From contig JAIUPC010000014.1 of the NCBI GenBank assembly GCA_020161655.1, positions 121,845-185,844 of the forward strand: 64,000 nt of DNA. Reading direction: 5' to 3'. Shown piece by piece: positions 25,213 to 34,053 of this stretch (positions are counted from its first letter, which is position 1; the number at the start of each line of letters is the position of its first letter). The notes under the pieces are model-generated. The model searched no databases, had not been told where the DNA came from, and saw only the letters and a list, made by a program, of their open reading frames with translations. The translations under genes were made by a program, and so were the position numbers. The DNA comes from Pseudomonadota bacterium. Lineage in GTDB: Bacteria > Pseudomonadota > Alphaproteobacteria > Rhodobacterales > Rhodobacteraceae.

Positions 25213-25776
25213 CTAGATCTCGACGCCTTCGGCGTCTTGCTCCAGACGCTCCAGCGCCTGCCTGACATTGTCCTGATGCGGATTCAAGGCCAGTGCGGCT
25301 CGGTAAGCTTCCATCGCCTCGTTCGGCTCGCCCGATTCCGAAAGGATCGTGCCAAGCCCGGTCAGCGCGCCGAAATGATGCGGGTTGAGCGCGAGGGTGC
25401 GGCGGATGTCGGCCAGCGAGGGGCCGAACTGGCCGGAAAGGTAATAGGCAGTGGCGCGCGCGTTCCAGCCTTCGGCGAAATCCGGCGCATGGTCGGTCAG
25501 CGCGGTCAAATGTTCGATCGCGGCGACAAGGTCGCCCGCCTCCATCGCCTGCTGGCCGCGCTTGAGGAGCAAATCCATCGCGGCGGAGCCGGATTTCGAC
25601 CATTCGCGCAGGATATCGGCCTGCGTCCGCTCCCACTCCGCGTTGTCGGGATCGGCAAGTTCGGCATAGAGCTTGTCCATATCCTCGGCCGCCGCGACCG
25701 GGGCGGCGACCCACAGCAGTGACGCTGCGGCAAAAGCCGCTGCAAGCGAAAGGATACGGGTGGCGCGCTGACTCAT
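25213..25776 (-). CDS. Exported TPR-repeat protein
   Basis: A 187-residue protein with a signal peptide (ILSLAAAFAAASLLWVAAPVAAA) and three or four tetratricopeptide repeats in the C-terminal two-thirds (AEGWNARATAYYLSGQFGPS, FGALTGLGTILSESGEPNEA). It is probably periplasmic and mediates protein contacts. The start ATG 25776 is at the conserved signal peptide; longer open frames upstream are not coding. It is first in a minus-strand run with the helicase and S4 genes, although its exported location differs from theirs. Confidence 0.85.
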   Translation of the reverse strand: MSQRATRILSLAAAFAAASLLWVAAPVAAAEDMDKLYAELADPDNAEWERTQADILREWSKSGSAAMDLLLKRGQQAMEAGDLVAAIEHLTALTDHAPDFAEGWNARATAYYLSGQFGPSLADIRRTLALNPHHFGALTGLGTILSESGEPNEAMEAYRAALALNPHQDNVRQALERLEQDAEGVEI

Positions 25777-25843
25777 TCCACGGCAGAGTGTAGCGCAAGC
25801 GCGCCGGAATACGAGAGGCCGGCGGTCACATTTGGAGGATGAG

Positions 25844-26131
25844 ATGAGCGATGTGGTGAATGCGGCCGTGGCTGCACTGAAGGACAAGCTGGCCGGCGGC
25901 ATTCCCGGCACGGCGAAGTTCGTCATCGAGGGCGAAGGCGCTGTCATCATCGACGGCAACGGTGTGCGCGCGGGCGACGACGACGCTGACGTGACGCTGA
26001 CCGCCGACCGCGAGACGTTCCAGGGCATCCTTTCGGGCGATGTGAACCCGACCGCCGCCTTCATGCAGGGCAAGCTTGCCGTTGACGGCGACATGGGCCT
26101 TGCCATGCAACTGGGCGCGGCGCTCGGCTGA
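25844..26131 (+). CDS. SCP2 sterol-binding domain protein
   Basis: A 95-residue stand-alone SCP2 domain (GTAKFVIEGEGAVIIDGNGV ... PTAAFMQGKLAVDGDMGLAM). It probably binds lipids or acyl-CoA in the cytoplasm. ATG 25844 is chosen because GGAGG at 25834-25838 lies five bases upstream; TTG 25832 would include that site. A lipase-like hydrolase starts two bases after its stop, so the two are an operon with a likely lipid role. Confidence 0.92.
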   Translation: MSDVVNAAVAALKDKLAGGIPGTAKFVIEGEGAVIIDGNGVRAGDDDADVTLTADRETFQGILSGDVNPTAAFMQGKLAVDGDMGLAMQLGAALG

Positions 26132-26133
26132 CG

Positions 26134-27066
26134 ATGGAGGCCGCGCCGTTCTTCGGCGACGTCACGAGGGCGCCGCCCGGTGGTGTCTGCGCCTGGCTGA
26201 AGACGCGGGACGGCGTGCGCATTCGCGCGGCCTATTGGCGCGGGGGGGAGAAGGGCACGGTTCTGCTCTTCCCCGGCCGCACCGAGTACATAGAGAAATA
26301 CGGGCCGGCGGCGGTGGAATTCGCCGCCCGCGGCTATGCGATGGCGACGCTCGACTGGCGCGGTCAGGGCATCGCCGACCGCCTCTTGACCGACCCCGCC
26401 CCCGGCCATGTCCTGACCTTTGACGACTACCAGCGCGACGTTGATGCTCTGACCGGCTGGCTGAGGTCGGAGGGTCTGCCGGAGCCGTGGTATCTTGTCG
26501 GCCATTCGATGGGCGGCTGCATCGGGTTGCGGTCGCTGCACAACCGGCTGCCGGTGAAGGCCGTCGCCTTTTCGGCGCCGATGTGGGGCATCAAGATGCA
26601 AACCGCCATGCGGCCCGTCGCCTGGGCGCTTGGCACCGCAGCGCCCCGTGTCGGGCTTGGTGCGCGGCTGACGCCCAGCACCTCGCGCGTCACCTATGTC
26701 GCCGAGGCGCCCTATGACGACAACCTTCTGACCCGTGACGAGGCGATGTATGCCTTCATGCAGCGGCAGGTCAGGGAGCATCCCGAACTCGCCATCGGCG
26801 GGCCGACTTTGCAATGGCTGGGACAGGCGCTGATCGAGACGCGGCGACTGATGGCGATGCCGGCACCGGACTATCCCTGCCTGACAGTCCTAGGCATTGC
26901 CGAGCGCATCGTTCATATCGACGCGATCAAGCGGCGGATGGCGGCCTGGCCGGGGGCGGAATTCGTCCTCGTCCCCGATGCCGAGCACGAGATCATGATG
27001 GAACGGGAGCCAGTGCGGCAGATGTTCTACGACAAGGCGGCTGCGCTTTTCGAGCGGAGCCGGTAG
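26134..27066 (+). CDS. Alpha/beta hydrolase, lysophospholipase-like
   Basis: A 310-residue serine hydrolase of the Hydrolase_4/PldB type. The nucleophile elbow is GHSMGG, the oxyanion segment is LLFPGRTEYIEKYGP, the Asp is probably in GIAERIVHIDAIKRR, and the His is in VPDAEHEIMME. The substrate is likely lysophospholipid or monoacylglycerol by family. It starts two bases after the SCP2 gene. Confidence 0.9.
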   Translation: MEAAPFFGDVTRAPPGGVCAWLKTRDGVRIRAAYWRGGEKGTVLLFPGRTEYIEKYGPAAVEFAARGYAMATLDWRGQGIADRLLTDPAPGHVLTFDDYQRDVDALTGWLRSEGLPEPWYLVGHSMGGCIGLRSLHNRLPVKAVAFSAPMWGIKMQTAMRPVAWALGTAAPRVGLGARLTPSTSRVTYVAEAPYDDNLLTRDEAMYAFMQRQVREHPELAIGGPTLQWLGQALIETRRLMAMPAPDYPCLTVLGIAERIVHIDAIKRRMAAWPGAEFVLVPDAEHEIMMEREPVRQMFYDKAAALFERSR

Positions 27067-27101
27067 AGCGTATCTCCCTTCCGGGTGCTGGCCTCTCCAC
27101 C

Positions 27102-27200
27102 GCCCGGTCGCCCAAAGCGACCGGGCCGCGCCCGACCCGCCCCCAAGGCGGGCGCGATGGCGCCCACCCTCGGGTCAGGCGCGACCCTTCGTTGCGCCTT
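27102..27200 (+). repeat. Dispersed intergenic repeat, copy 3
   Basis: A copy of the 7096 repeat in the same orientation: perfect hairpin GCCCGGTCGC/GCGACCGGGC at 27102-27126, then CGCGCCCGACCC, GCGCGATGGCGCCCACC and CCTTCGTTGCGCC. It sits in the convergent gap between the hydrolase and the Anbu gene. Confidence 0.8.
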
Positions 27201-27220
27201 GGACCATTTTCACGTCCATC

Positions 27221-27946
27221 CTAGACCTCGATCTTCGCAAAGCTGTCGCGCAGCGCCTGTGACCAGGCGAGGCTCATCTGCACGAAATCGGGATCGCCCG
27301 CCTCGATTCGGCGGCGGCTTGAGACGCGGCATTCATCCGCGAGGATCACCGCCAGGTCGAGCGGCATCCCCACGGACAGGTTCGACCGCAATGTCGAATC
27401 CATCGACAGAAGCACCGCCTTCAGCCCGTCCTCGATGGAGGTTTCGGGCCTGACGATCCGGTCGAGGATCGGCTTGCCGTATTTGTGCTCGCCGATCTGC
27501 AGGAAGGGCGTGTCATCCGTCGCCTCGATGAAATTGCCTTCCGGGTAGACGAGGAAAAGCCGCATGGTGCCGCCTTTCCTTTGCCCCGCCACGATCAGCG
27601 AGGCGGAAGCCCCCTGCCGCATCACCGCGAGCTTGTCATCGACCGAAAGCCGCACCTTCGACAGCGTGTCGCCGATGATCGCCGCCACCTTCAGCATGGT
27701 CGGGGCCTGCATGATCGAGCTTTCGGGCGTCGCCTCGGGCGATTCAATCGCCTCGTTCAACTCGGCAATGGTGGTCTGCGTCACCGACAGGCTGCCCGCC
27801 GCGAGAATGACGACAACCCGCTCGCCGGGGTCCTCGAACGTGTACATCTTGCGATAGGTCGCGATGTTGTCGAGCCCGGCATTGGTGCGGGTATCCGACA
27901 AGAGGATCATGCCCCTGTCGAGCAGAAGGCCGACACAATACGTCAT
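27221..27946 (-). CDS. Anbu proteasome-like peptidase (ancestral beta subunit)
   Basis: A 241-residue Ntn-hydrolase fold protein of the Anbu family, a bacterial relative of proteasome beta subunits. It opens MTYCVGLLLDRGMILLSDTRTNAG, where Thr2 would be the N-terminal nucleophile after removal of Met. Anbu proteins assemble as open helical or ring complexes; reported protease activity is weak or absent and the substrate is unknown. It is the last gene of a conserved minus-strand cluster with a transglutaminase-like protein, an alpha-E protein and a circularly permuted ATP-grasp enzyme. Confidence 0.93.
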   Translation of the reverse strand: MTYCVGLLLDRGMILLSDTRTNAGLDNIATYRKMYTFEDPGERVVVILAAGSLSVTQTTIAELNEAIESPEATPESSIMQAPTMLKVAAIIGDTLSKVRLSVDDKLAVMRQGASASLIVAGQRKGGTMRLFLVYPEGNFIEATDDTPFLQIGEHKYGKPILDRIVRPETSIEDGLKAVLLSMDSTLRSNLSVGMPLDLAVILADECRVSSRRRIEAGDPDFVQMSLAWSQALRDSFAKIEV

Positions 27947-27991
27947 GGCAGTTCCCGGTATCCCCCAGATTCGCGCGGCGGCTAGGCGCGA

Positions 27992-28813
27992 TTATTGTTG
28001 CTGGCTCTGGCCTGCACTGACAGCCACCGTCACGTCAAGCGTCTCGGTGCCGGGACCGCTGGCGATGCCGCGGATGGGGGCGGCATCCGTGGCGTCAAAG
28101 CCCGAGGCGAGCCGCACATAAAGGTCGTTCGGGCAGCATTCGTTGGCCGGATCGAAGCCGACCCAGCCAAGCCCGTCGATCCAGAGCTCGGCCCAGGCAT
28201 GGGCGGCCTCATGCTCCTTGCCGTCCTTATCGGCGAGGAGATAGCCCGAGACATAGCGCGCCGGGATGTCCCTGCTCCGCGCCGCCGCGATCAGCGCATG
28301 GGCGTGGTCCTGACAGACGCCCTCGCCCAGCGCCAGAGCCTCGGCGGCGGAAGTATGCGCCTCTGTCGCACCGGGGCGATAGGCGATGGCGGCGGCGACG
28401 GCCCTTGCCAGCGCATGTCCGTTGTCCAGGGGGCTCGCCCCCGACTGCACCGCGCCGGCGGCAAGATCGACCAGCCCCGCATCGGCCTTGGTGGCGGGCG
28501 TCTCGCGCCGATAGACCATAGGGCTGACGCTTTCGCGGTGCCCTTGCAGGACGCCGATCAGGTCCTTCGTCTCGACCAGCCCGGTAACCGTCACCTCGAT
28601 CCGGTCCGCCGGCCCGCGCACCGACCAGCTTTCGATCCAGTCGCCTGCCCCGTCGCGGAACCCTGCCCCGCGCGTGCCGCCCTCGACCGCGATCTTCCAG
28701 TCGATCACCCTTTGCCCGTCAAAGACCGATGGCGTCAGGCGCAGGCTTTGCACCGCGACACGGAGCGGCGCGTCATAGCTGTAGACGCTGCGGTGTGAGA
28801 CCGAGATGATCAT
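27992..28813 (-). CDS. Transglutaminase-like cysteine peptidase family protein
   Basis: A 273-residue protein with an N-terminal BTLCP/transglutaminase-N region (SVYSYDAPLRVAVQSLRLTP) and a transglutaminase core. The catalytic triad is visible: Cys in GEGVCQDHAHALI, His in HAWAELW and Asp in GFDPANECC. It probably cleaves or forms amide bonds. Its start overlaps the stop of the alpha-E gene by four bases, and Anbu follows. Confidence 0.93.
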   Translation of the reverse strand: MIISVSHRSVYSYDAPLRVAVQSLRLTPSVFDGQRVIDWKIAVEGGTRGAGFRDGAGDWIESWSVRGPADRIEVTVTGLVETKDLIGVLQGHRESVSPMVYRRETPATKADAGLVDLAAGAVQSGASPLDNGHALARAVAAAIAYRPGATEAHTSAAEALALGEGVCQDHAHALIAAARSRDIPARYVSGYLLADKDGKEHEAAHAWAELWIDGLGWVGFDPANECCPNDLYVRLASGFDATDAAPIRGIASGPGTETLDVTVAVSAGQSQQQ

Positions 28814-29763
28814 CGCGCTTCCCCGCTCAGATACGTCGCATAGATGATGCCGCCGATCTGGCCGATCTGGCCGATGAACCGGGTCAGGAACTCATGCATC
28901 CCCTCGTCAAAGATATCGTCGACAGTCACCTTCTTCAGCGCATCGCGGAGCGCCTCGCCCGCCTCCTGCGCCGCCGTGCGGCGGCCGTAAGCGGCTTCGA
29001 GCTGCTGGAGATGCCGCGCGAGGAGAAGGGCCGAGGCCATCAGCGACCGGGGCGACTTGCTGTTCAGGATCAGGAAATCGGCGATCTTCCTTGGCGTGAC
29101 GTCGCCGCCATAGGCCCAGTGGAACGCCCTTTGCGCCGACATGGCGCGCAGCAGCGTCGTCCACTGGTAATTGTCCAGCTCCGATCCGACGAAGTCGATG
29201 CGCGGCAGGAGGACGTAGTATTTCACGTCGATCAGGCGGGCGGTGTTGTCGGCGCGTTCAAGCGCGTAGCCGAGCCCGAGGAAATCGTAGCCGTCGTTCC
29301 TGAGATGCGTCGTCTCGATGGCGCCGCGCAGAAGCGCGGCCTGCCGCATCGTCCATTCGGTCAGCCGTGAGAGTTCCAGATCGCTCCGCGGCTGGCGTTC
29401 AAGCTGGCGCACCTCCTGAAACGCGGTGTTCAGCGCATCCCACATCTGCCCGGTCAGCGCGGTGCGGACGATCCGCCCGTTCTCCCGCGCCCGCTCAAGG
29501 CAGGAAGCGACCGACGAGGGATTGTCACGGTCGAAGAAGAGATAGCTTTCGATGTTGCGCTGCACCGGGTCGCCGTATTTGCGGTTGAACCCGTCGGCGG
29601 TGCCCGAGGCTTGCAGGAGCGAATCCCATTCGTTGCGGTAGCCATGCCCTGCGGAGGGCAGCAGCGCGATCCGCGCCCCCACCTCAAGAAGCCGGGCGGT
29701 CATCTCGGCCCGCTCCATGTAGCGGCCGATCCAGAAGAGGTTGTCGGCGGTCCTGCTCAGCAT
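28810..29763 (-). CDS. Alpha-E domain protein
   Basis: A 317-residue all-helical alpha-E protein (MLSRTADNLFWIGRYMERAE ... VGARIALLPS). The biochemical role is unknown. The family occurs almost only beside circularly permuted ATP-grasp and transglutaminase-like genes, where a peptide-ligation and modification pathway has been proposed. It begins four bases after the ATP-grasp stop and overlaps the transglutaminase-like gene. Confidence 0.93.
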   Translation of the reverse strand: MLSRTADNLFWIGRYMERAEMTARLLEVGARIALLPSAGHGYRNEWDSLLQASGTADGFNRKYGDPVQRNIESYLFFDRDNPSSVASCLERARENGRIVRTALTGQMWDALNTAFQEVRQLERQPRSDLELSRLTEWTMRQAALLRGAIETTHLRNDGYDFLGLGYALERADNTARLIDVKYYVLLPRIDFVGSELDNYQWTTLLRAMSAQRAFHWAYGGDVTPRKIADFLILNSKSPRSLMASALLLARHLQQLEAAYGRRTAAQEAGEALRDALKKVTVDDIFDEGMHEFLTRFIGQIGQIGGIIYATYLSGEAR

Positions 29764-29767
29764 ATCG

Positions 29768-31189
29768 TCACTCCGCCAGCACCCAGGTATCCTTGACGCC
29801 GCCCCCTTGCGAGGAGTTGACGACGAGCGAGCCTTCGCGCAGCGCCACCCGTGTCAGCCCGCCGGGCACAAGCTCGATCTTCTCGCCGACCAGGCAATAG
29901 GGCCTGAGGTCGACATGGCGGGGCGCGATGCCCTCCTCAACGAAGGACGGGCAGGTCGAAAGCGACAGTGTCGGCTGGGCGATGTAGTTGTCGGGATCGG
30001 CCTTGATCCTTTCGGCGAAGGCCGCGACCTCGGCCTTGGTCGATTTCGGCCCGACGAGCATCCCGTAGCCGCCCGAGCCGTGAACCTCCTTCACGACGAG
30101 TTCGGCGAGGTTCTCCATCACATAGGCGAATTCATCCGCCTTGCCGCATTGCCAGGTCGGCACGTTCTGCAGGATCGGCTCCTCGCCAAGGTAGAAGCGG
30201 ATCATCTCGGGCACGAAGGTATAGACCGCCTTGTCGTCCGAAACCCCGGCACCGGGGGCCGAGGCGATGGTGACGCCGCCAGAACGGTAGACATCCATCA
30301 GCCCCGGTACGCCGAGCATGGAGTCGGGCCTGAAGCACAGGGGATCAAGGTAGGAATCGTCGATCCGCCGGTAGATCACATCGACCTTCTTCGGCCCCTC
30401 GGTCGTGCGCATCCAGACGAAGCCGCCCTCGACGAAAAGATCGGGTGCCTCGACCAGTTCGACGCCCATCATGTCGGCAAGGAAGGAATGTTCGTAATAG
30501 GCCGAGTTGAAATGCCCCGGCGTCAGGATCGCCACCGTCGGCTCGCCCTCGCAGCGCTGCGGCGCGACCGAGGCGAGCGTGCGGCGGAGAAGCTCCGGGT
30601 AGGCCTCGACCGGCTCGATCCGGTTCTCGCGGAACAGGGCCGGGAACATCCGCATCATGATCTCGCGGTTTTCCAGCATGTAGCTGACGCCCGACGGCGT
30701 GCGGCAGTTGTCCTCAAGCACGAAGAAATCGTTCGGCCCGGTGCGGACAAGGTCGATGCCGACGATATGGGAAAAGACCCCCTTCGGCGGCACGAAGCCC
30801 GCCATCGCCTTCTCATAGGCCTCGTTGCCATAGATCATGCGGCCGGGAATGCGACCAGCGCGGATGATCTCACCACGCCCGTAGACATCGACGAGGAAGG
30901 CATTGAGCGCCTTCGCCCGCTGCTTGATGCCGCGTTCCAGCCGCCGCCATTCGGCTTGGGTGAAAACGCGCGGGAACATGTCGAAGGGGATGAGCCGGTC
31001 GGGGTCGCCGCCTTCGCCGTAAACCGCGAAGGTGATGCCGATACGGCGGAAAAGCTGCTCGGCTTCCGCCTGCTTCATCTGGCGCCATTGGGCCGGCATG
31101 TCGCGCGTCCAGTCACCGAGCTTCGCGTAATGGGGCCGGACCCCGTTGCCGTCGAACATCTCGTTGAAGAACGTCGTCTCCATACTCAT
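29768..31189 (-). CDS. Circularly permuted ATP-grasp protein
   Basis: A 473-residue enzyme of the circularly permuted ATP-grasp type 2 family, opening FFNEMFDGNGVRPHYAKL, with conserved YGRGEIIRAGRIPGRMIYGN and VGIDLVRTGPNDFFVLEDN. By analogy with glutathionylspermidine synthase and amide ligases it should activate a carboxylate with ATP and join it to an amine. It is the first gene of the Anbu cluster. The start is set at ATG 31189 at the edge of homology; ATG 31183 is an alternative. Confidence 0.92.
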   Translation of the reverse strand: MSMETTFFNEMFDGNGVRPHYAKLGDWTRDMPAQWRQMKQAEAEQLFRRIGITFAVYGEGGDPDRLIPFDMFPRVFTQAEWRRLERGIKQRAKALNAFLVDVYGRGEIIRAGRIPGRMIYGNEAYEKAMAGFVPPKGVFSHIVGIDLVRTGPNDFFVLEDNCRTPSGVSYMLENREIMMRMFPALFRENRIEPVEAYPELLRRTLASVAPQRCEGEPTVAILTPGHFNSAYYEHSFLADMMGVELVEAPDLFVEGGFVWMRTTEGPKKVDVIYRRIDDSYLDPLCFRPDSMLGVPGLMDVYRSGGVTIASAPGAGVSDDKAVYTFVPEMIRFYLGEEPILQNVPTWQCGKADEFAYVMENLAELVVKEVHGSGGYGMLVGPKSTKAEVAAFAERIKADPDNYIAQPTLSLSTCPSFVEEGIAPRHVDLRPYCLVGEKIELVPGGLTRVALREGSLVVNSSQGGGVKDTWVLAE

Positions 31190-31349
31190 CCCCGTTCCGT
31201 GCGTTTGATGAAAGACTAGGCAGCGGCGCGGGGGATGGGAAGGGCCTTGAATCCGAAACTCCGCCGGCCCGCAGCGAACGCATGTTTTTTCGGCAGTTGG
31301 TGGAACTTCTGTGGCAGGCTGGACCTTCCCCCTTCCCGTTGGATCGACG

Positions 31350-32354
31350 ATGCCCCGAACGCCCGTCCTCAGCTTCACTGACCGCGGCCTTTACTGCGCC
31401 GCGGGCAATTTCTACGTCGATCCGTGGAAGCCGGTGGACCGCGCGCTCATTACCCACGGCCATTCCGACCACGCCCGCCCCGACCATCGCCGCTACATGG
31501 GCGTGGCCAGCGGCGCGGCGGTGTTGCGGCTCAGGCTCGGCGAGATCGCACTTCAGACGGTGTCTTATGGCGAGACACTGAGGATCGGCGATGCCACGGT
31601 CAGCTTCCACCCCGCCGGCCATGTGCCGGGATCGGCGCAGATCCGGGTCGAGGTCGCGGGCGAGGTCTGGGTGGTGTCGGGCGACTACAAGACCGAAGCG
31701 GACGGTCTTTCCGAACCTTTCGAGCCGGTCGCCTGCCACACCTTCATCAGCGAATGCACCTTCGGCCTGCCGGTCTTCCGCTGGGCGCCGCAGGCGGAGG
31801 TGATGGCGGACATAAACCACTGGTGGCGCACGAACCGCGATGAAGGCCGGGTCTCGGTCATCGGCGCCTATGCGCTTGGCAAGGCGCAGCGCATCCTCGC
31901 CCATCTCGATCCCGCCATCGGCCCGGTCCTGACCCATGGCGCGGTCGAGAACGTCAACGGGGCGCTACGGGCAAGCGGCTTCGCCCTGCCCCCGACGACA
32001 CTGGTGACGCCGGAGACGACGGCGGCAGTGGCCAAGGGGGCGATCATCCTCGCGCCGCCATCGGCCCTCGGCTCGCCCTGGGCGCGGCGCTTCGGGCCGG
32101 TGGCGGAGGCCTTCGCCTCGGGCTGGATGCGGCTTCGGGGGGTGCGGCGGCGGCGCGGGCTGGGCAAGGGCTTCATCCTCTCCGACCATGCCGACTGGGA
32201 CGGGTTGAACGCGGCCATCGCCGCGACCGGGGCGGAGCGGGTTTTCGTCACACACGGCTATACCCAGCCCTTCCGGCGCTGGCTGGCGGATCAGGGCTAT
32301 GACGCCGGGATTGTGGAGACCGGCTTTGGTGGCGACGAAGAGGCGGAGGCATGA
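31350..32354 (+). CDS. Ligase-associated DNA exonuclease (metallo-beta-lactamase fold)
   Basis: A 334-residue metallo-beta-lactamase/beta-CASP-like nuclease. The zinc motif is THGHSDHARPDH, with further ligands in FHPAGHVPGSAQ, VVSGDYK and ILSDHADWDG. Annotated relatives carry the name ligase-associated exonuclease or mRNA 3'-end processing factor. It overlaps the ATP-dependent DNA ligase by four bases, so it is expected to trim DNA ends for that ligase. Confidence 0.9.
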   Translation: MPRTPVLSFTDRGLYCAAGNFYVDPWKPVDRALITHGHSDHARPDHRRYMGVASGAAVLRLRLGEIALQTVSYGETLRIGDATVSFHPAGHVPGSAQIRVEVAGEVWVVSGDYKTEADGLSEPFEPVACHTFISECTFGLPVFRWAPQAEVMADINHWWRTNRDEGRVSVIGAYALGKAQRILAHLDPAIGPVLTHGAVENVNGALRASGFALPPTTLVTPETTAAVAKGAIILAPPSALGSPWARRFGPVAEAFASGWMRLRGVRRRRGLGKGFILSDHADWDGLNAAIAATGAERVFVTHGYTQPFRRWLADQGYDAGIVETGFGGDEEAEA

Positions 32355-33943
32355 AGCGCTTCGCCCGCCTCTTCGCGGCACTTGACGGCACCACGGCCAC
32401 CAATGCCCGCGTCGCCGCACTCGCCGCCTATTTCCGCGAGGCGCCCGAAGCGGACCGGCTCTGGACCATCGCGCTTCTCTCCGGCCGCCGCCCGAAGCGC
32501 AGCGTGACGGCGACGGAACTGCGGGAATGGGCGGCAGGGGCGGCGGGCATCCCGCTCTGGCTGTTCGAGGAAAGCTATCCGGTGGTGGGCGATCTGGCCG
32601 AAACCATCGCGCTTGTCCTGCCCGAGGCGGTGGCGGCCAGCGACGTCAGCCTTGGCGACTGGATCGCCCGCATCCGCGCCCTGACGGGCCGGACTGTGCC
32701 AGAGCGGCGGGAGGCGATCACCGCCGCTTGGGCCGCGCTCAAGGGCGAGGAAAGGTTTCTCTTCAACAAGCTCATCACCGGCGGTTTCCGCATGGGGGTG
32801 AGCCAGAAGCCGATGACCCGCGCCCTGTCGCAGGCGACGGGGCTTGATGAGGCGGAGCTTGCGCACCGGCTGATGGGCAACTGGACGCCCGACACGGTGA
32901 CGTTCCAGAACCTCATCCATGCCAATGATCCCGAGGCCGACCTGTCGCGGCCCTATCCCTTCTGCCTTGCGCATCCGTTGGAGGACGCCCCGGAAACACT
33001 CGGCGATCCGGCGGACTGGCTGGCCGAGTGGAAATGGGACGGCATCCGTGGCCAGCTTGTCCTGCGCGGCGGCGCCCACCACCTCTGGTCGCGGGGTGAG
33101 GAGCTGATCACCGACCGCTTCCCGGAGTTTGCCCGGGCGGTCGACTGGCTGCCCGACGGCACCGTGATCGACGGCGAGATCCTCGCCTGGGGCGAGGGCG
33201 CGCCCCTGCCCTTTGCGGAACTGCAAAAGCGGATCGGGCGGAAGACGGTGCCGAAGAAGCTTCTGGCCGAGGCGCCGGCGGTGATGCTGGCCTATGACCT
33301 GCTGGAATCCGGTGGTCAGGACCTGCGCGCCCTGCCGCTTGCCGAACGCCGGGCGCAGCTTGCGGCGTTGATCGGGGCTTTGCCGGCGGAGGTTCCGGTC
33401 AGACTTTCGCCCGAAGTCACCTTCGCTGGCTGGCCCGACCTTGCCGCGCGCCGCGAAAACGCCGGGGAGGCGAAGGCCGAAGGGTTGATGGTGAAGCGCC
33501 GCGCCTCGGCCTATGCGGTCGGGCGCAAGCGCGGCGACTGGTGGAAATGGAAGATCGATCCGATGACGGTCGATGCGGTCATGGTCTATGCGCAGGCCGG
33601 CCACGGCCGGCGCGCGACGCTTTACACTGACTTCACCTTTGCCGTCCGCGACGGCGCGGAATTCGTCCCCTTCGCCAAGGCCTATTCCGGCCTGACCGAC
33701 ACCGAGTTTGCCGAGATCACCCGCTGGGTCCGCGCCAATACGCTGGAACGCTTCGGCCCGGTCAGGCGGGTGCCGCCGGAACTCGTCTTCGAGATCGCCT
33801 TCGAGGGCATGCAGGCCAGCCCGCGCCACAAGTCGGGGATCGCGCTCCGCTTTCCGCGCATGCTCCGCTGGCGCCGCGACAAGCCGGTGGAAGAGATCGA
33901 CACGCTCGATGCGCTGAAGGCGCTGCTGGCAGCGCGGTCCTGA
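32351..33943 (+). CDS. ATP-dependent DNA ligase
   Basis: A 530-residue monomeric ligase with an N-terminal DNA-binding domain (FARLFAALDGTTATNARVAA), an adenylation domain whose lysine lies in LAEWKWDGIRGQL, and an OB-fold C-terminal domain. This type (LigB/LigC-like in proteobacteria) is distinct from the NAD-dependent replicative LigA and is thought to serve repair. It is coupled to the exonuclease upstream by an ATGA overlap. Confidence 0.93.
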   Translation: MKRFARLFAALDGTTATNARVAALAAYFREAPEADRLWTIALLSGRRPKRSVTATELREWAAGAAGIPLWLFEESYPVVGDLAETIALVLPEAVAASDVSLGDWIARIRALTGRTVPERREAITAAWAALKGEERFLFNKLITGGFRMGVSQKPMTRALSQATGLDEAELAHRLMGNWTPDTVTFQNLIHANDPEADLSRPYPFCLAHPLEDAPETLGDPADWLAEWKWDGIRGQLVLRGGAHHLWSRGEELITDRFPEFARAVDWLPDGTVIDGEILAWGEGAPLPFAELQKRIGRKTVPKKLLAEAPAVMLAYDLLESGGQDLRALPLAERRAQLAALIGALPAEVPVRLSPEVTFAGWPDLAARRENAGEAKAEGLMVKRRASAYAVGRKRGDWWKWKIDPMTVDAVMVYAQAGHGRRATLYTDFTFAVRDGAEFVPFAKAYSGLTDTEFAEITRWVRANTLERFGPVRRVPPELVFEIAFEGMQASPRHKSGIALRFPRMLRWRRDKPVEEIDTLDALKALLAARS

Positions 33944-34053
33944 GCGAAGGAGCCTCCGGCGGAGGTATTTTGTGGCAAGATGAAAGGGCCACGGGTTGCT
34001 TTCCGCCACGGCGGGTGCCTATCTCTGCCCCGACGCTTGCAATGAGGTACGCC

